A DNA stretch of 64,000 bases, taken from positions 1 through 64,000 of the forward strand of contig JAATGV010000011.1 in the NCBI GenBank assembly GCA_015654475.1, in the 5' to 3' direction. The stretch is from Actinomycetales bacterium. GTDB taxonomy: Bacteria > Actinomycetota > Actinomycetes > Actinomycetales > Microbacteriaceae. This document shows, piece after piece, positions 43,829-51,491 of this stretch. The notes below the pieces were generated by a model that saw nothing but the letters and a program-made list of their open reading frames with translations, was not told the origin of the DNA and made no database searches. The number at the start of each line of letters is the position of its first letter. Position 1 is the first letter of the stretch. Position numbers and translations under genes: made by a program.

Positions 43829-44647
43829 GTGGTTGAACTGCAGGATTTCCGGAAGGCTCATTTCACACGTGAGACACCGCTGACCAAAGAGCAGTTGGCG
43901 GCGATCCGGGCCGGGGACGCCTGCTGGTTGCATTCCTGGGACACGTCGAGCGAAATCAATGGACCGGGCACCAGGATCACGCTGTTCATGGCGGGGTGTG
44001 AACTCCGGTGCCAGTACTGTCACAATCCGGACTCCGTGTTTACTGAATTCGGCTCGTTCGTCACCCTCGATGAGGCATGGGAGCGTGTACAGCGGTTCAA
44101 AAAAGTTTACGAATACACCGGAGGTGGCGTAACCGCGTCCGGCGGAGAGCCCACTTTCCAGTGGAAGTTCTTGAAGAAACTGTTCACCCGGGCCAAGGAG
44201 GCGGGCATCCACACCACGCTGGACAGCTGCGGCTATCTGGGGCGTCTCGTCAAAGACGAGGACCTGGAACTGATCGACCTGGTCATGCTCGACCTCAAAG
44301 AGGGTACGCCGGAGGGATATAAGAAGACGACCACCCGCCGGCTGCAACCATCGGTGGATTTCGGCGACCGACTCGACAAGGCGGGCGTTGCGCTGTGGGG
44401 ACGTTATGTGCTTGTCCCGGGGCTTACCGACAGCGACGAATCCATAGAGGGAATTGCCGACATAGCAATGCGCTGGCAGAACCTGGACCACATCGATATC
44501 CTCCCGTTCCATCAGTACGGCAAGGACAAATGGCACGAACTCGGTCTGCGCTACCAGCTTGAGGACACGCCCGAGCCGAGCAAGGAGCAGGTGGATCGCG
44601 CTCGCAGGATGCTTGAGGAACGTGGGCTGAAAGTTCTTACTTTCTGA
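43829..44647 (+). CDS. pflA: Pyruvate formate-lyase activating enzyme (radical SAM)
   Basis: The GTG start gives 272 aa. The radical SAM cluster motif is GCELRCQYCHNPD, followed by TGGGVTASGGEPTFQ, LDLKEGTPEGY and ILPFHQYGKDKW. PflA abstracts a hydrogen from a glycine of PFL to switch on anaerobic pyruvate cleavage. No pflB is in the window, so the partner must be elsewhere or this is an orphan. The N-terminal 40 residues are longer than in E. coli PflA. Confidence 0.9.
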   Translation: MVELQDFRKAHFTRETPLTKEQLAAIRAGDACWLHSWDTSSEINGPGTRITLFMAGCELRCQYCHNPDSVFTEFGSFVTLDEAWERVQRFKKVYEYTGGGVTASGGEPTFQWKFLKKLFTRAKEAGIHTTLDSCGYLGRLVKDEDLELIDLVMLDLKEGTPEGYKKTTTRRLQPSVDFGDRLDKAGVALWGRYVLVPGLTDSDESIEGIADIAMRWQNLDHIDILPFHQYGKDKWHELGLRYQLEDTPEPSKEQVDRARRMLEERGLKVLTF

Positions 44648-44649
44648 AT

Positions 44650-44817
44650 GTCCACACGGGCTTCCCGAAGGGCTTCGTCGCCGCGGTGGGGTCGCCTCGT
44701 TCGATGATCTGGCCTCAACAGGATCGACAGCCCCCGCACGCGGGAAAGGCGCGTATGGAGGGCAAGGTTTACGTGACGGCGGACGGCGATGTGGTCTAAG
44801 TCCGCTTCGATGTGTAA
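44650..44817 (+). pseudogene. Frameshifted second ychF C-terminus (TGS domain remnant)
   Basis: Beginning 3 nt after the pflA stop, the sequence reads VHTGFPKGFVAA. A frame change follows, to VASFDDLASTGSTAPARGK, then a return to ARMEGKVYVTADGDVV, a TAA, and VRFDV-stop. Each piece lines up in order with the end of the intact YchF (IHTDFQKGFIKAEIVSFDDL, then AGKVRMEGKDYVMADGDVVEFR). Over 45 bp (44751-44795 against 42403-42447) 40 bases match. It is a decayed duplicate. Confidence 0.85.
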
Positions 44818-45017
44818 GTGATCGCCATCAATTCGGATAAGGCGGGCTGGACTGCCTAGGCAAGCTGATTGTCTATGAAGTCGCTTTGGGAGATGAGCGA
44901 TGAGGGATTATTGAGTGCGGTCGGGCTGGACGCAGTGGTCACGACAAAGTCATTCCAAAGGATGAGCGCGCGTGAAGGCGTCCCGAGCTGTGTCCGCGGC
45001 TTCTGCCAAAATAGCTG

Positions 45018-45042
45018 TGTGCCCGGGAACGGGCCGGGCACA
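45018..45042 (+). promoter_or_regulatory. Hairpin upstream of the TIR-like gene
   Basis: TGTGCCCGG and CCGGGCACA pair over 9 bp around a 7-nt loop, ending 18 nt before the GTG at 45061. The rest of 44818-45060 holds nothing I recognise. Confidence 0.4.
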
Positions 45043-45060
45043 AGTGGAATCGGGGAATTG

Positions 45061-45441
45061 GTGATCCAGCGCGCATTTGTCAGCTTCGACTGCGAACAAG
45101 ATGCACGGATGAAGGATCCGTTGGTAGAACAAGCGAAGAGACTGGATTCTCCGTTTGAGGTGTTCGATTGGTCGATAAAGAGGCCGTGGGCCGCATGGCA
45201 GAATGAGGCTCGGCCCCGAATCGTTGCTTGTGACCTGGTCATTGTGCTTTGCGGTATGGCAACGCATTATGCAAGTGGCGTCACTATTGAACTGCCGATT
45301 GCTCAAGAAGAAAACATTCCATACTTCTTGCTGTCAGGATTTGCGGATGGTGCAGTGAAACCCCAACACACACGGCCAGAAGACAAGCTCTATAGCTGGA
45401 CGTGGGGAGGGATAAAGGCACTGACGAATGGCACGCGGTGA
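45061..45441 (+). CDS. TIR-like domain protein (ThsB/DUF1863-type fold)
   Basis: I chose the GTG at 45061 (126 aa); the frame stays open to 44869, but that part has no domain character. The protein reads RAFVSFDCEQDARMKDPLVEQAKRLDSPFEVFDWSIK, then IVACDLVIVLCGMATHYASGVTIELPIAQEENIPYFLLSG, then DKLYSWTWGGIKAL. The order of strand 1, the FDWS segment, the DLVIVL strand and the HYASGV-x-ELPIA helix fits the small TIR-like family that includes the Thoeris sensor ThsB. No ThsA-like effector is nearby, so a defence role is only a suggestion. Confidence 0.7.
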   Translation: MIQRAFVSFDCEQDARMKDPLVEQAKRLDSPFEVFDWSIKRPWAAWQNEARPRIVACDLVIVLCGMATHYASGVTIELPIAQEENIPYFLLSGFADGAVKPQHTRPEDKLYSWTWGGIKALTNGTR

Positions 45442-45690
45442 ATGCTGCATAACATTTCGGGTGCTACGACGTGTAGCCCGATGCGGCGCGTTCGCCCGAA
45501 TAGCATGACAAGAGTCGAATTGTATTTATTGGGAACCGGGGGATGGGTGGTGAAGTTACGATTGCGAGATGGGCTGAAGCTCCTAGCGCTGTGCCGTGAT
45601 TGCTTTGACGCAGATGTTTTTCTCATACCCAAGAACCCGAAGCAGTGCGAACGGTTGCTGATCCGCCCTGCCGACCCCCTTACAGTATGA
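45442..45690 (+). CDS. Possible small protein after the TIR-like gene
   Basis: An 82-codon frame begins directly after the previous TGA; an internal ATG at 45505 (MTRVELYLLG) is an alternative start. The product has VELYLLGTGGWVVKLRLRDGLKLLALCRDCFDADVFLI. No family is recognised and there is no clear ribosome binding site. It may be a real short gene or decayed sequence. Confidence 0.3.
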   Translation: MLHNISGATTCSPMRRVRPNSMTRVELYLLGTGGWVVKLRLRDGLKLLALCRDCFDADVFLIPKNPKQCERLLIRPADPLTV

Positions 45691-45698
45691 TTTGAGCC

Positions 45699-46022
45699 GT
45701 GGAGTTTCTTGTGGGGGGCATTTTTGTTGTGGCGATCGGCTGGGTCGTCATCGCTGTGTTGCGAACGGGCGAGATCATGAGCAAAGGGGTGGAGTCTACT
45801 GCGGTTGTCGTAGCGGCCCACTCGACGGCCAGGGTTTCTGGCGCGGCGCCCGTCGTGCAGTTCACCCTCGACGTCCGTGACCCGAATTCTCGCGTTGTGC
45901 ATCGAGTTACTGTTGACGACGCGGTCAGCCCGATCGATGCGCCTCGTGTACAGCCCGGAATGACTGTGCCTGTGAAGTTCATGCCCAAGAATCCTCGGCG
46001 ACTCCTCTTCCTCTTCGACTGA
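45699..46022 (+). CDS. Small membrane protein, DUF3592-like
   Basis: The GTG start gives 107 aa. One N-terminal membrane helix (FLVGGIFVVAIGWVVIAVL) is followed by a small beta domain with GVESTAVVVAAHSTARVSGAAPVVQFTLDV and a closing PGMTVPVKFMPKNPRRLLFLFD. The pattern of a leading helix, a variable beta barrel and a P-G-x-x-VPVKx-x-P-x-NP end resembles DUF3592. The role is unknown. Confidence 0.6.
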   Translation: MEFLVGGIFVVAIGWVVIAVLRTGEIMSKGVESTAVVVAAHSTARVSGAAPVVQFTLDVRDPNSRVVHRVTVDDAVSPIDAPRVQPGMTVPVKFMPKNPRRLLFLFD

Positions 46023-46135
46023 TGTCCGTCCTGGCACCCCGAGTGAGTCACCGTCCGCGCTGGCGGCATAGCCTAGATGGCTAAGCAGCCTCATACGCCT
46101 AAACTTGCGTCCATATTTCGATCAAGGAGGCGGCA

Positions 46136-46687
46136 ATGTCTGATGACCCGCGTCTCGATGCCATGCGTTACGCGCTTGAGAAACGGCAGCACGAGGCCGA
46201 GCCCCAGGGCGCGACTTCGCCTGAGCCGAACACGGACGCGAAACCCGAAGCATCCACTTCGCCCTCGAATCCTGAGCCGTCCGAGCCGACACCGTCGCAA
46301 GTTTCGTCGTATGTGGAGCAGTCGATCCAGCAGGCGATTCGACGTGGTGCGTTCGACAACCTTCCTGGCGCGGGAAAGCCACTGCCCAAATTCGTTTCGT
46401 CGCATGATCCGAACTGGTGGATTCGCACCAAAATCGCGAACGAACGAATCAGCGGGCTTGCGCCCGACGCACTCACGTTGCGTACCGAGCATGCCGAATT
46501 CGCGGCACGCATGGACGCGCTGGTCACTGAGGAGCAGGTGCGCGCGGCCGTGGAGGACTTCAACCGACGCGTTGTCGAAGCGCGCAGGCAACTGCTTGGC
46601 GGGCCTCCCGTCGTGACGCCCCTGCACGACGTGGATGCAGAGGTGAGCGCCTGGCGAGAACGAGGCGCGGGAAGCCGACGGCATTAG
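46136..46687 (+). CDS. DUF1992 (DnaJ-homologue subfamily C member 28-like) protein
   Basis: This 183-aa protein starts at an ATG behind AGGAGGCGG. After a Pro/Ser/Glu-rich N-terminus, the conserved domain reads YVEQSIQQAIRRGAFDNLPGAGKPLPK, then DPNWWIRTKIANERISGLAPDALTLRTE, then VRAAVEDFNRRVVEARR. These match DUF1992, a family of unknown function. It is followed by the next gene after 1 nt. Confidence 0.85.
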   Translation: MSDDPRLDAMRYALEKRQHEAEPQGATSPEPNTDAKPEASTSPSNPEPSEPTPSQVSSYVEQSIQQAIRRGAFDNLPGAGKPLPKFVSSHDPNWWIRTKIANERISGLAPDALTLRTEHAEFAARMDALVTEEQVRAAVEDFNRRVVEARRQLLGGPPVVTPLHDVDAEVSAWRERGAGSRRH

Positions 46688-46688
46688 C

Positions 46689-47051
46689 ATGGCGATCCCT
46701 AAGACGTGGCAGCCCATTCACCGGCACGACGACGGAGAATTGCTCGGCTGGGTTGAAGCGATAGATGATGGCCGGTTCATCGCGCGCGACCGGCTTGGCT
46801 GGGTGGTTGGCGAGGCCGACACTGTGGATGAGAGCGAAGACCACCTGGGGGCGCGAGGCCTTGGCTGGCTTGGTGAGGCGTTTGCTTACACTGCCGAAGT
46901 CGGGGCAGAGCCCGTGCGTGTGCGACTAGTCGAAGTCAGCACCGACCGTGTTGTGGTGAAGGCAGACGACTGGGGCGCGATCGACGTGCCGACTGAGCAG
47001 TTTGTGCTCCGGTTTCCGGTGCCGCGTGAGATGCTGCATCCGTGGCATTGA
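46689..47051 (+). CDS. Hypothetical 120-aa protein co-transcribed with the DUF1992 gene
   Basis: The ATG begins 1 nt after the DUF1992 stop. The protein is acidic and beta-rich, with WQPIHRHDDGELLGWVEAIDDGRFIARDRLGWVVGEADTVDESEDHLGARGLGWL and RVVVKADDWGAIDVPTEQFVLRFPVP. There is no membrane segment or catalytic motif. No family is recognised. Confidence 0.7.
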   Translation: MAIPKTWQPIHRHDDGELLGWVEAIDDGRFIARDRLGWVVGEADTVDESEDHLGARGLGWLGEAFAYTAEVGAEPVRVRLVEVSTDRVVVKADDWGAIDVPTEQFVLRFPVPREMLHPWH

Positions 47052-47124
47052 ACTCCGGCGCTGACGTATGCAACGCGGCGGACGTCGGGCTCGCCTGTGC
47101 GTGAAGTTGCCGCCTTATCTCGCC

Positions 47125-47790
47125 TTATCGGAGCACGGCCTCGGCGATCGGCTTTTGGCCGTCAGTGAACCCGATGAACCGTCGCGACACATCCGCCACC
47201 GGAGCATCCACAACCGCCGCAATCACTGCTGCCACGTTGCCGCGACTCGTTTGCGAGTTTTCGCCGCCCATGGGAACGGCCGCCAAGACCTTGATTGCGC
47301 CAGTCGGCGGTTCAAGGGTGAGCGCGCCTGGCCCGAGAATTGTCCAGTCGATGTCGGTGCCGCGTAGATAATTGTCGGCGGCAAGCTTCGCGTCGGCGTA
47401 GGGGAAGAACGAACTGTTGGGGTCAACGCCGTGATCGTCGACGGAACCGAGCCATGACACCATCACATAGCGGCTCACCCCCGCCCGGCGTGCGGCATCC
47501 ATTGACCGAATGGCCGCATCTCGATCGACGGCGTAAGTGCGTTCGGGCGACCCGCCGCCTGCCCCCGCAGACCAGACGACAACGTCGGTGCCAGCGAGCA
47601 GGTCCGAAATTCGGGCGGTATCCAACGTCTCGATATCTGCGACGAGTGGGGTGGCCCCTGTCGCGTCGACATCACCGACCTGGTCGGGGTTGCGGATGAT
47701 GGAGGTGACTGTGTGGCCGGCAGCGATCAGCAGCGGCGCGGCCAGAAGCGCAACTTTGCCGTGGCCGCCCAGAATAACGATGTGTGACAT
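47125..47790 (-). CDS. NAD(P)-binding Rossmann protein (atypical SDR, NmrA/YwnB-like)
   Basis: The ATG at 47790 (221 aa) or the one 6 nt upstream is the start. The dinucleotide site is IVILGGHGKVA, with later VVWSAGAGGGSPERTYAVDRDAAIRSMDAARRAGVSRYVMVSWLGS, YADAKLAADNYLRGTDIDWTILGPGAL and SRGNVAAVIAAVVD. The family includes flavin reductases and NAD(P)H-sensing proteins; substrate unknown. Confidence 0.85.
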   Translation of the reverse strand: MSHIVILGGHGKVALLAAPLLIAAGHTVTSIIRNPDQVGDVDATGATPLVADIETLDTARISDLLAGTDVVVWSAGAGGGSPERTYAVDRDAAIRSMDAARRAGVSRYVMVSWLGSVDDHGVDPNSSFFPYADAKLAADNYLRGTDIDWTILGPGALTLEPPTGAIKVLAAVPMGGENSQTSRGNVAAVIAAVVDAPVADVSRRFIGFTDGQKPIAEAVLR

Positions 47791-47891
47791 GGTCATGACT
47801 CTAGCTCGTGGTGCTTGTGGCTGGCAGTTCGTAGAACTGCAGAAGGTGCGGAAGGTGCGAGGAGGAAGGGCTGGGCGGGATATGTAACATT

Positions 47892-47923
47892 GGAGGGTCG
47901 GAGGGTCGGAGGGTCGGAGGGTT
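47892..47923. repeat. Four tandem 8-bp repeats (GGAGGGTC)
   Basis: GGAGGGTC occurs three times exactly, followed by GGAGGGTT, between two divergent genes and about 100 bp upstream of each. Confidence 0.85.
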
Positions 47924-48018
47924 GTCGGGCAGATGCGGCCGCTGATTTCGGTATTCGCCCTACACCGGCCAATACCGAGTGTTATTCCTTCTAACTTTTC
48001 GTGCGATAGCGTGTCAGG

Positions 48019-48465
48019 GTGTCTCACCCACGAGCTTTTGAATGTCGGTTGGGCACCGTCGCGCTCGTCAGCAACGAGATTGGGGCGGGCTGCATGCTGG
48101 CGCTGGCTATTACGCTGGCACTCTTTGGCGGGGCCCTCACCTCTTTCCATTTACTTGCCTCGTTCGCTACGATCGCGCTGTCGGTTCGGTGGGCGTGGCA
48201 AGCGCCGCGCGCGCGGGTTGCCTACGACCAAAACACGGTGCTTGTCGTTGGATTCTTCTTACCGAAAAAGCGCATCCCGTTGGTGCAGATCGTGCGAGTC
48301 ACTGAAGATTTCATCTGGTGGCGTGCACCTAACAGCCGCCACCTACGGGCCACCCCCATATCCGCGCTGTGGGTGGTGGGGAGCGCGTGGTACCCGCGAG
48401 GATGGTTGGAAGAGCGTCGAGTTTTCCTTGATCGACTTCGGGATTGGGCGCGACGGGTTGAATGA
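48019..48465 (+). CDS. Small membrane protein with a PH-like domain
   Basis: The GTG start gives 148 aa. Two hydrophobic segments (about 24-62: MLALAITLALFGGALTSFHLLASFATIALSV) precede a bacterial PH-like domain with ARVAYDQNTVLVVGFFLPKKRIPLVQIVRV and RATPISALWVVG. Such proteins are common in actinobacteria; function unknown. Confidence 0.6.
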   Translation: MSHPRAFECRLGTVALVSNEIGAGCMLALAITLALFGGALTSFHLLASFATIALSVRWAWQAPRARVAYDQNTVLVVGFFLPKKRIPLVQIVRVTEDFIWWRAPNSRHLRATPISALWVVGSAWYPRGWLEERRVFLDRLRDWARRVE

Positions 48466-48581
48466 CAGGCTCTGCTATTGCCTCCACTGACGGGGCTAAG
48501 GTTGGTTGCCCGCGCAGCGCGGCCAGTTGACTGAGCGATGTCGAGACGATGCCTAGCTTAACCGGGTAGCAAGCATTCATA

Positions 48582-48944
48582 ATGGCAGTTATGACGTCGA
48601 GCGCTATAGACGAGTATCTGGCATCGTTGCCCGAGCCGAAGCGCTCGACTCTGCAGACCGTTCGTGAGCGCGTGCGAGCCATCATCCCAACCGCAGATGA
48701 AGGGTTGACCCGTGGGGTGCCGATGTACCGAGTCGGTGGCAAGTCGGTGGCTGGATTTCTGGCGTTCAAGAATCATCTGACGTATTCGCCGCAGAGCGCC
48801 GAGGTGATGACTGCGCTGGCGGATGATCTGGAGGGCTTTATCGTGTCCAAGGCATCGTTTCAGTTTGCCGTGGATGCTCCTCTCGAGCCGGCCCTGTTGC
48901 GTCGCCTGATCGAGGCTCGGCTTGCGCAACTCGGGCTGAACTGA
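48582..48944 (+). CDS. DUF1801 family protein
   Basis: This 120-aa protein has the DUF1801 pattern IDEYLASLPEPKRSTLQTVRERVRAIIPTADEGLTRGVPMYRVGGKSVAGFLAFKNHLTYSPQSAEVM and a C-terminal LIEARLAQLG. The fold is small alpha/beta and the function is unknown. A second protein with the same core follows at 49055. Confidence 0.85.
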   Translation: MAVMTSSAIDEYLASLPEPKRSTLQTVRERVRAIIPTADEGLTRGVPMYRVGGKSVAGFLAFKNHLTYSPQSAEVMTALADDLEGFIVSKASFQFAVDAPLEPALLRRLIEARLAQLGLN

Positions 48945-49054
48945 GATCGCGATGCTGACGCATGTACCGAATCGGCGCTGACACACATGGGGAGACTGCG
49001 CTGAGGTTCAACCATTAGCGGTTGACGTTTATCCACATAACGAAGGGAACCCTA

Positions 49055-49522
49055 ATGACTGCAGACAAGGCTTCGGCCCGCGACGCTCGGCAAGGCGATA
49101 GTTTTTCGGCCGAAGAGCGCGAGGCGATGAAGGCTCGCGCCGTAGAGATGCGGGCAAGCACGAAGCGGCGCACCAAGGCCGACAAAGCAGCTGAGAATCT
49201 GGCAAACGTGGTGGAAGCGATCGCAGGGATGCCGGAGAATGACCGCAAAATCGCGGGACGCATCCACGACATCATTGCCGACGTCGCACCACTGCTTTCA
49301 GCAAGGACCTGGTATGGCATGCCCGCGTATGCGAAAGACGACAAGGTGGTGTGCTTTTTTCAACCTGCGAGCAAGTTTGGGGTGCGGTACGGCACATTGG
49401 GGTTTCAAGATGTTGCCAACCTCGACGACGGCCTGATCTGGCCAACCTCGTACGCCGTCACTGAGCTCACGCCCGAAGTTGAGGCGACGATTGCCGATTT
49501 GGTACGGCGCGCGGTAGGTTGA
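49055..49522 (+). CDS. DUF1801-like protein with a Lys-rich N-terminus
   Basis: The ATG at 49055 (155 aa) is used because the upstream in-frame codon lacks a ribosome binding site. The first 45 residues are charged (KASARDARQGDSFSAEEREAMKARAVEMRASTKRRTKADK). The rest matches the DUF1801 core, with IAGMPENDRKIAGRIHDIIADVAPLLSARTWYGMPAYAKDDKVVCFFQPASKFGVRYGTLGF. It is a diverged neighbour of the preceding gene. Palindrome B copy 2 begins 7 nt after its stop. Confidence 0.8.
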   Translation: MTADKASARDARQGDSFSAEEREAMKARAVEMRASTKRRTKADKAAENLANVVEAIAGMPENDRKIAGRIHDIIADVAPLLSARTWYGMPAYAKDDKVVCFFQPASKFGVRYGTLGFQDVANLDDGLIWPTSYAVTELTPEVEATIADLVRRAVG

Positions 49523-49528
49523 CCGGAG

Positions 49529-49612
49529 CGGTTGAAGCTAACAGAGGAAATGCTGGGTCGCTGCGAGAATAGCGGCTTCGACCCCCAGCATTTCCTCTGT
49601 TAGCTTCAACCG
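49529..49612. repeat. Dispersed palindromic element B, copy 2 (84 bp)
   Basis: A perfect 29-bp inverted repeat (49529-49557 with 49584-49612) closes a 26-nt loop. It shares the core GCTAACAGAGGAAATGC with the copy at 37617-37694. The loop motif CTATTCT is on the opposite strand here. Confidence 0.9.
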
Positions 49613-49732
49613 CATGGGTCGCGCGCCCGGCGTGAACGACGTCTGTTACTGGAATAGCTGACTCGCGTCACAGATTTTCGCTGATGTCAGTGGAGTTTCT
49701 TCGAACACGCGCGTCGCCGGTAACATGAGCAA

Positions 49733-50194
49733 ATGTCTTGGGTCATCGAGTTCATCGCCGACTGCCTCATTTCGTGGTTTGGCCCTGACCTGTTCAGCCC
49801 AGCCATCGAGAGAAATATCCGACGGGGCCAGAAGCGTTTGACTCAGCAGCGGGTGCCGCGCGGAGGTTCTTTTCGGTCAAGCATTCGTCTGCTTGAGGGC
49901 AGCCACCCGCGCCTTCATCGGATGTGGATGCCCGGGCGCGTGACGGTGTCGCCGTCGATCATCAATTTTGATTCACTCTTTGATCTGCATGTGGAGCATG
50001 TTGCCGACTCCTCGCGATGGTTTTCTGAGGAGGCCGGGGATGAGCCGACGGCGGTAAGCCCCGGATCTGTGATCCACGTTGTCGAGGTTGAGGGGGCGAC
50101 GTTCGAATGGGCGATCCCGCCAGAGTTTCGCGACTGGGCGGTCGCTCAGGCGCGTGGGGGCCTTCCAGGACACGGTGAGCACTGGGCAGTCTGA
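49733..50194 (+). CDS. Hypothetical 153-aa protein
   Basis: Residues 1-20 (MSWVIEFIADCLISWFGPDLF) are weakly hydrophobic. The rest is beta-rich and includes RLHRMWMPGRVTVSPSIINFDSLFDLHVEHVADSSRW and VIHVVEVEGATFEWAIPPEFRDWAV. The strand pattern resembles a PH-like barrel, but I cannot name the family. It stands alone between an element B copy and a hydrolase gene. Confidence 0.55.
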   Translation: MSWVIEFIADCLISWFGPDLFSPAIERNIRRGQKRLTQQRVPRGGSFRSSIRLLEGSHPRLHRMWMPGRVTVSPSIINFDSLFDLHVEHVADSSRWFSEEAGDEPTAVSPGSVIHVVEVEGATFEWAIPPEFRDWAVAQARGGLPGHGEHWAV

Positions 50195-50347
50195 GCACCG
50201 ACTAATGCGATTGTGAGAATTCCACTTGGGAGTAGCGCACGCATGCCGCGTCCATTACGCCTCATCCTCGGCTACCAATGTGGGTTGTTGCACCACGCAT
50301 CTCAATTGGTGACGACGAGTGTCGGTGGCTGGACCTAACCTCAACGT

Positions 50348-51178
50348 ATGACACTGAACTTTGAGGTGCGCGGCTCGGGAACTCCGCTGATCTGTTTGCA
50401 TGGTTTTCCGTTGGATCATCGCTCGTTGTTGTCCCTGGATGGTGCGTTGGGATCTGTGCCGGGTTGGGCCAGGTATTACGTCGATCTGCCAGGTTTTGGA
50501 GAATCGGCGGGCGAAGGCATCGACAGTTCACTCGCGGTGGCTGATGCAGTCGCGGCGTTCATCCGGGAGGAGTTGGGCGATCAATCTTTCGCATTGCTGG
50601 GGCACTCTTTTGGCGGAATGATTTCGCGATATCTTGCAGGCGTGTTCGGCGGCCAGGTGCTTGGGGTGGCGATGCTTGCTCCTGTTGCCGTTGCGGACGC
50701 TGAGCGTCGCCAGAGGCCCGAGCATCGTGTGCTTGTTACCGCCGACGGATGGATCGAGAAGATCCCCGACGAGCAGAGGCAGAGTTTCGAAGAGAACTGC
50801 ATCTTCCACACCCCAGAGATGTGGGTCGCGTATCGGGACGGCGTTCTTCCTGGGCTCTCTGCCGGCGACCCGGCGGCGGTCAATCGAATAAACGCGCACT
50901 ATGCGCTGCCTTCCGAACCAGAACAGCAGTTCGGCCCATTCGTGCAGCCTTCTCTGATGGTGCTCGGCCGTTTGGACTCGTCTGTGGGCTACCTCGATCA
51001 GCTTGCTTTGTCAGAGTCGTATCCGTCGGCCACCATTGCGCTTCTGGACCGGGCAGGGCACATGCCGTTCTGGGAACAACCAGAACTGGTGGCGTCGATG
51101 CTGCGCGACTGGCTTGAGCGGGTTGGAAACGATCGAGTTAGAAACGATCGGGCTGACAGTGGGGGCGCACATGAGTGA
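50348..51178 (+). CDS. Alpha/beta hydrolase
   Basis: This 276-aa protein has LICLHGFPLDHRS (oxyanion region), the nucleophile elbow LLGHSFGGM with Ser87, a cap region (about 130-180), an Asp in VLGRLDSSVGY and the catalytic His in LLDRAGHMPFWEQPE. No signal peptide is seen. The substrate cannot be inferred. Confidence 0.9.
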   Translation: MTLNFEVRGSGTPLICLHGFPLDHRSLLSLDGALGSVPGWARYYVDLPGFGESAGEGIDSSLAVADAVAAFIREELGDQSFALLGHSFGGMISRYLAGVFGGQVLGVAMLAPVAVADAERRQRPEHRVLVTADGWIEKIPDEQRQSFEENCIFHTPEMWVAYRDGVLPGLSAGDPAAVNRINAHYALPSEPEQQFGPFVQPSLMVLGRLDSSVGYLDQLALSESYPSATIALLDRAGHMPFWEQPELVASMLRDWLERVGNDRVRNDRADSGGAHE

Positions 51179-51491
51179 GAAGTAAGAGTAAAGCGCAGAG
51201 GTGAGGAGTATGGGGGGAGCACGGCGTGAGTTCTGTGCGCGATTCATGAATCGCGACGACGAGGACGATATGACATGGCGTTTGGTCGTCCGTTTCGGAA
51301 GATGCGTGAAATGCTTCAAAATACTCGTGATGGGCGCATCCCATTGAGGTTGGGTCGTGTGGCATTCGCCGGGACAGTACTAACATTCACCCAGGGCCAG
51401 ATAACAGAAGCAGTGCTGGCTTGACTGAAGTCATCCGATGGATGCGTGAGGACGAGCCTTGTGCGTGAGGATGACCCTTAAAGGATCAGAA
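51179..51491. promoter_or_regulatory. Region upstream of lacI with a perfect 18-bp palindrome
   Basis: No gene is seen. CGCGATTCATGAATCGCG at 51238-51255 is perfectly symmetric and may be an operator or a transcript-end structure for the hydrolase. A near repeat GTGCGTGAGGA occurs twice just before the lacI start (about 51434-51470). Confidence 0.45.

Noticed and set aside
42485-44850. Extended homology beyond the stop codons of ychF and its decayed copy
   Set aside because: Both are followed within about 35 nt by GTGAxxGCCATCAA, but the surrounding match is weak and could be chance, so I did not extend the duplicated segment.
44869-45060. N-terminal extension of the TIR-like protein
   Set aside because: The frame is open but the extra 64 residues have no domain pattern, the stretch includes a GC hairpin, and the fold begins at RAFVSFD just after the GTG at 45061.
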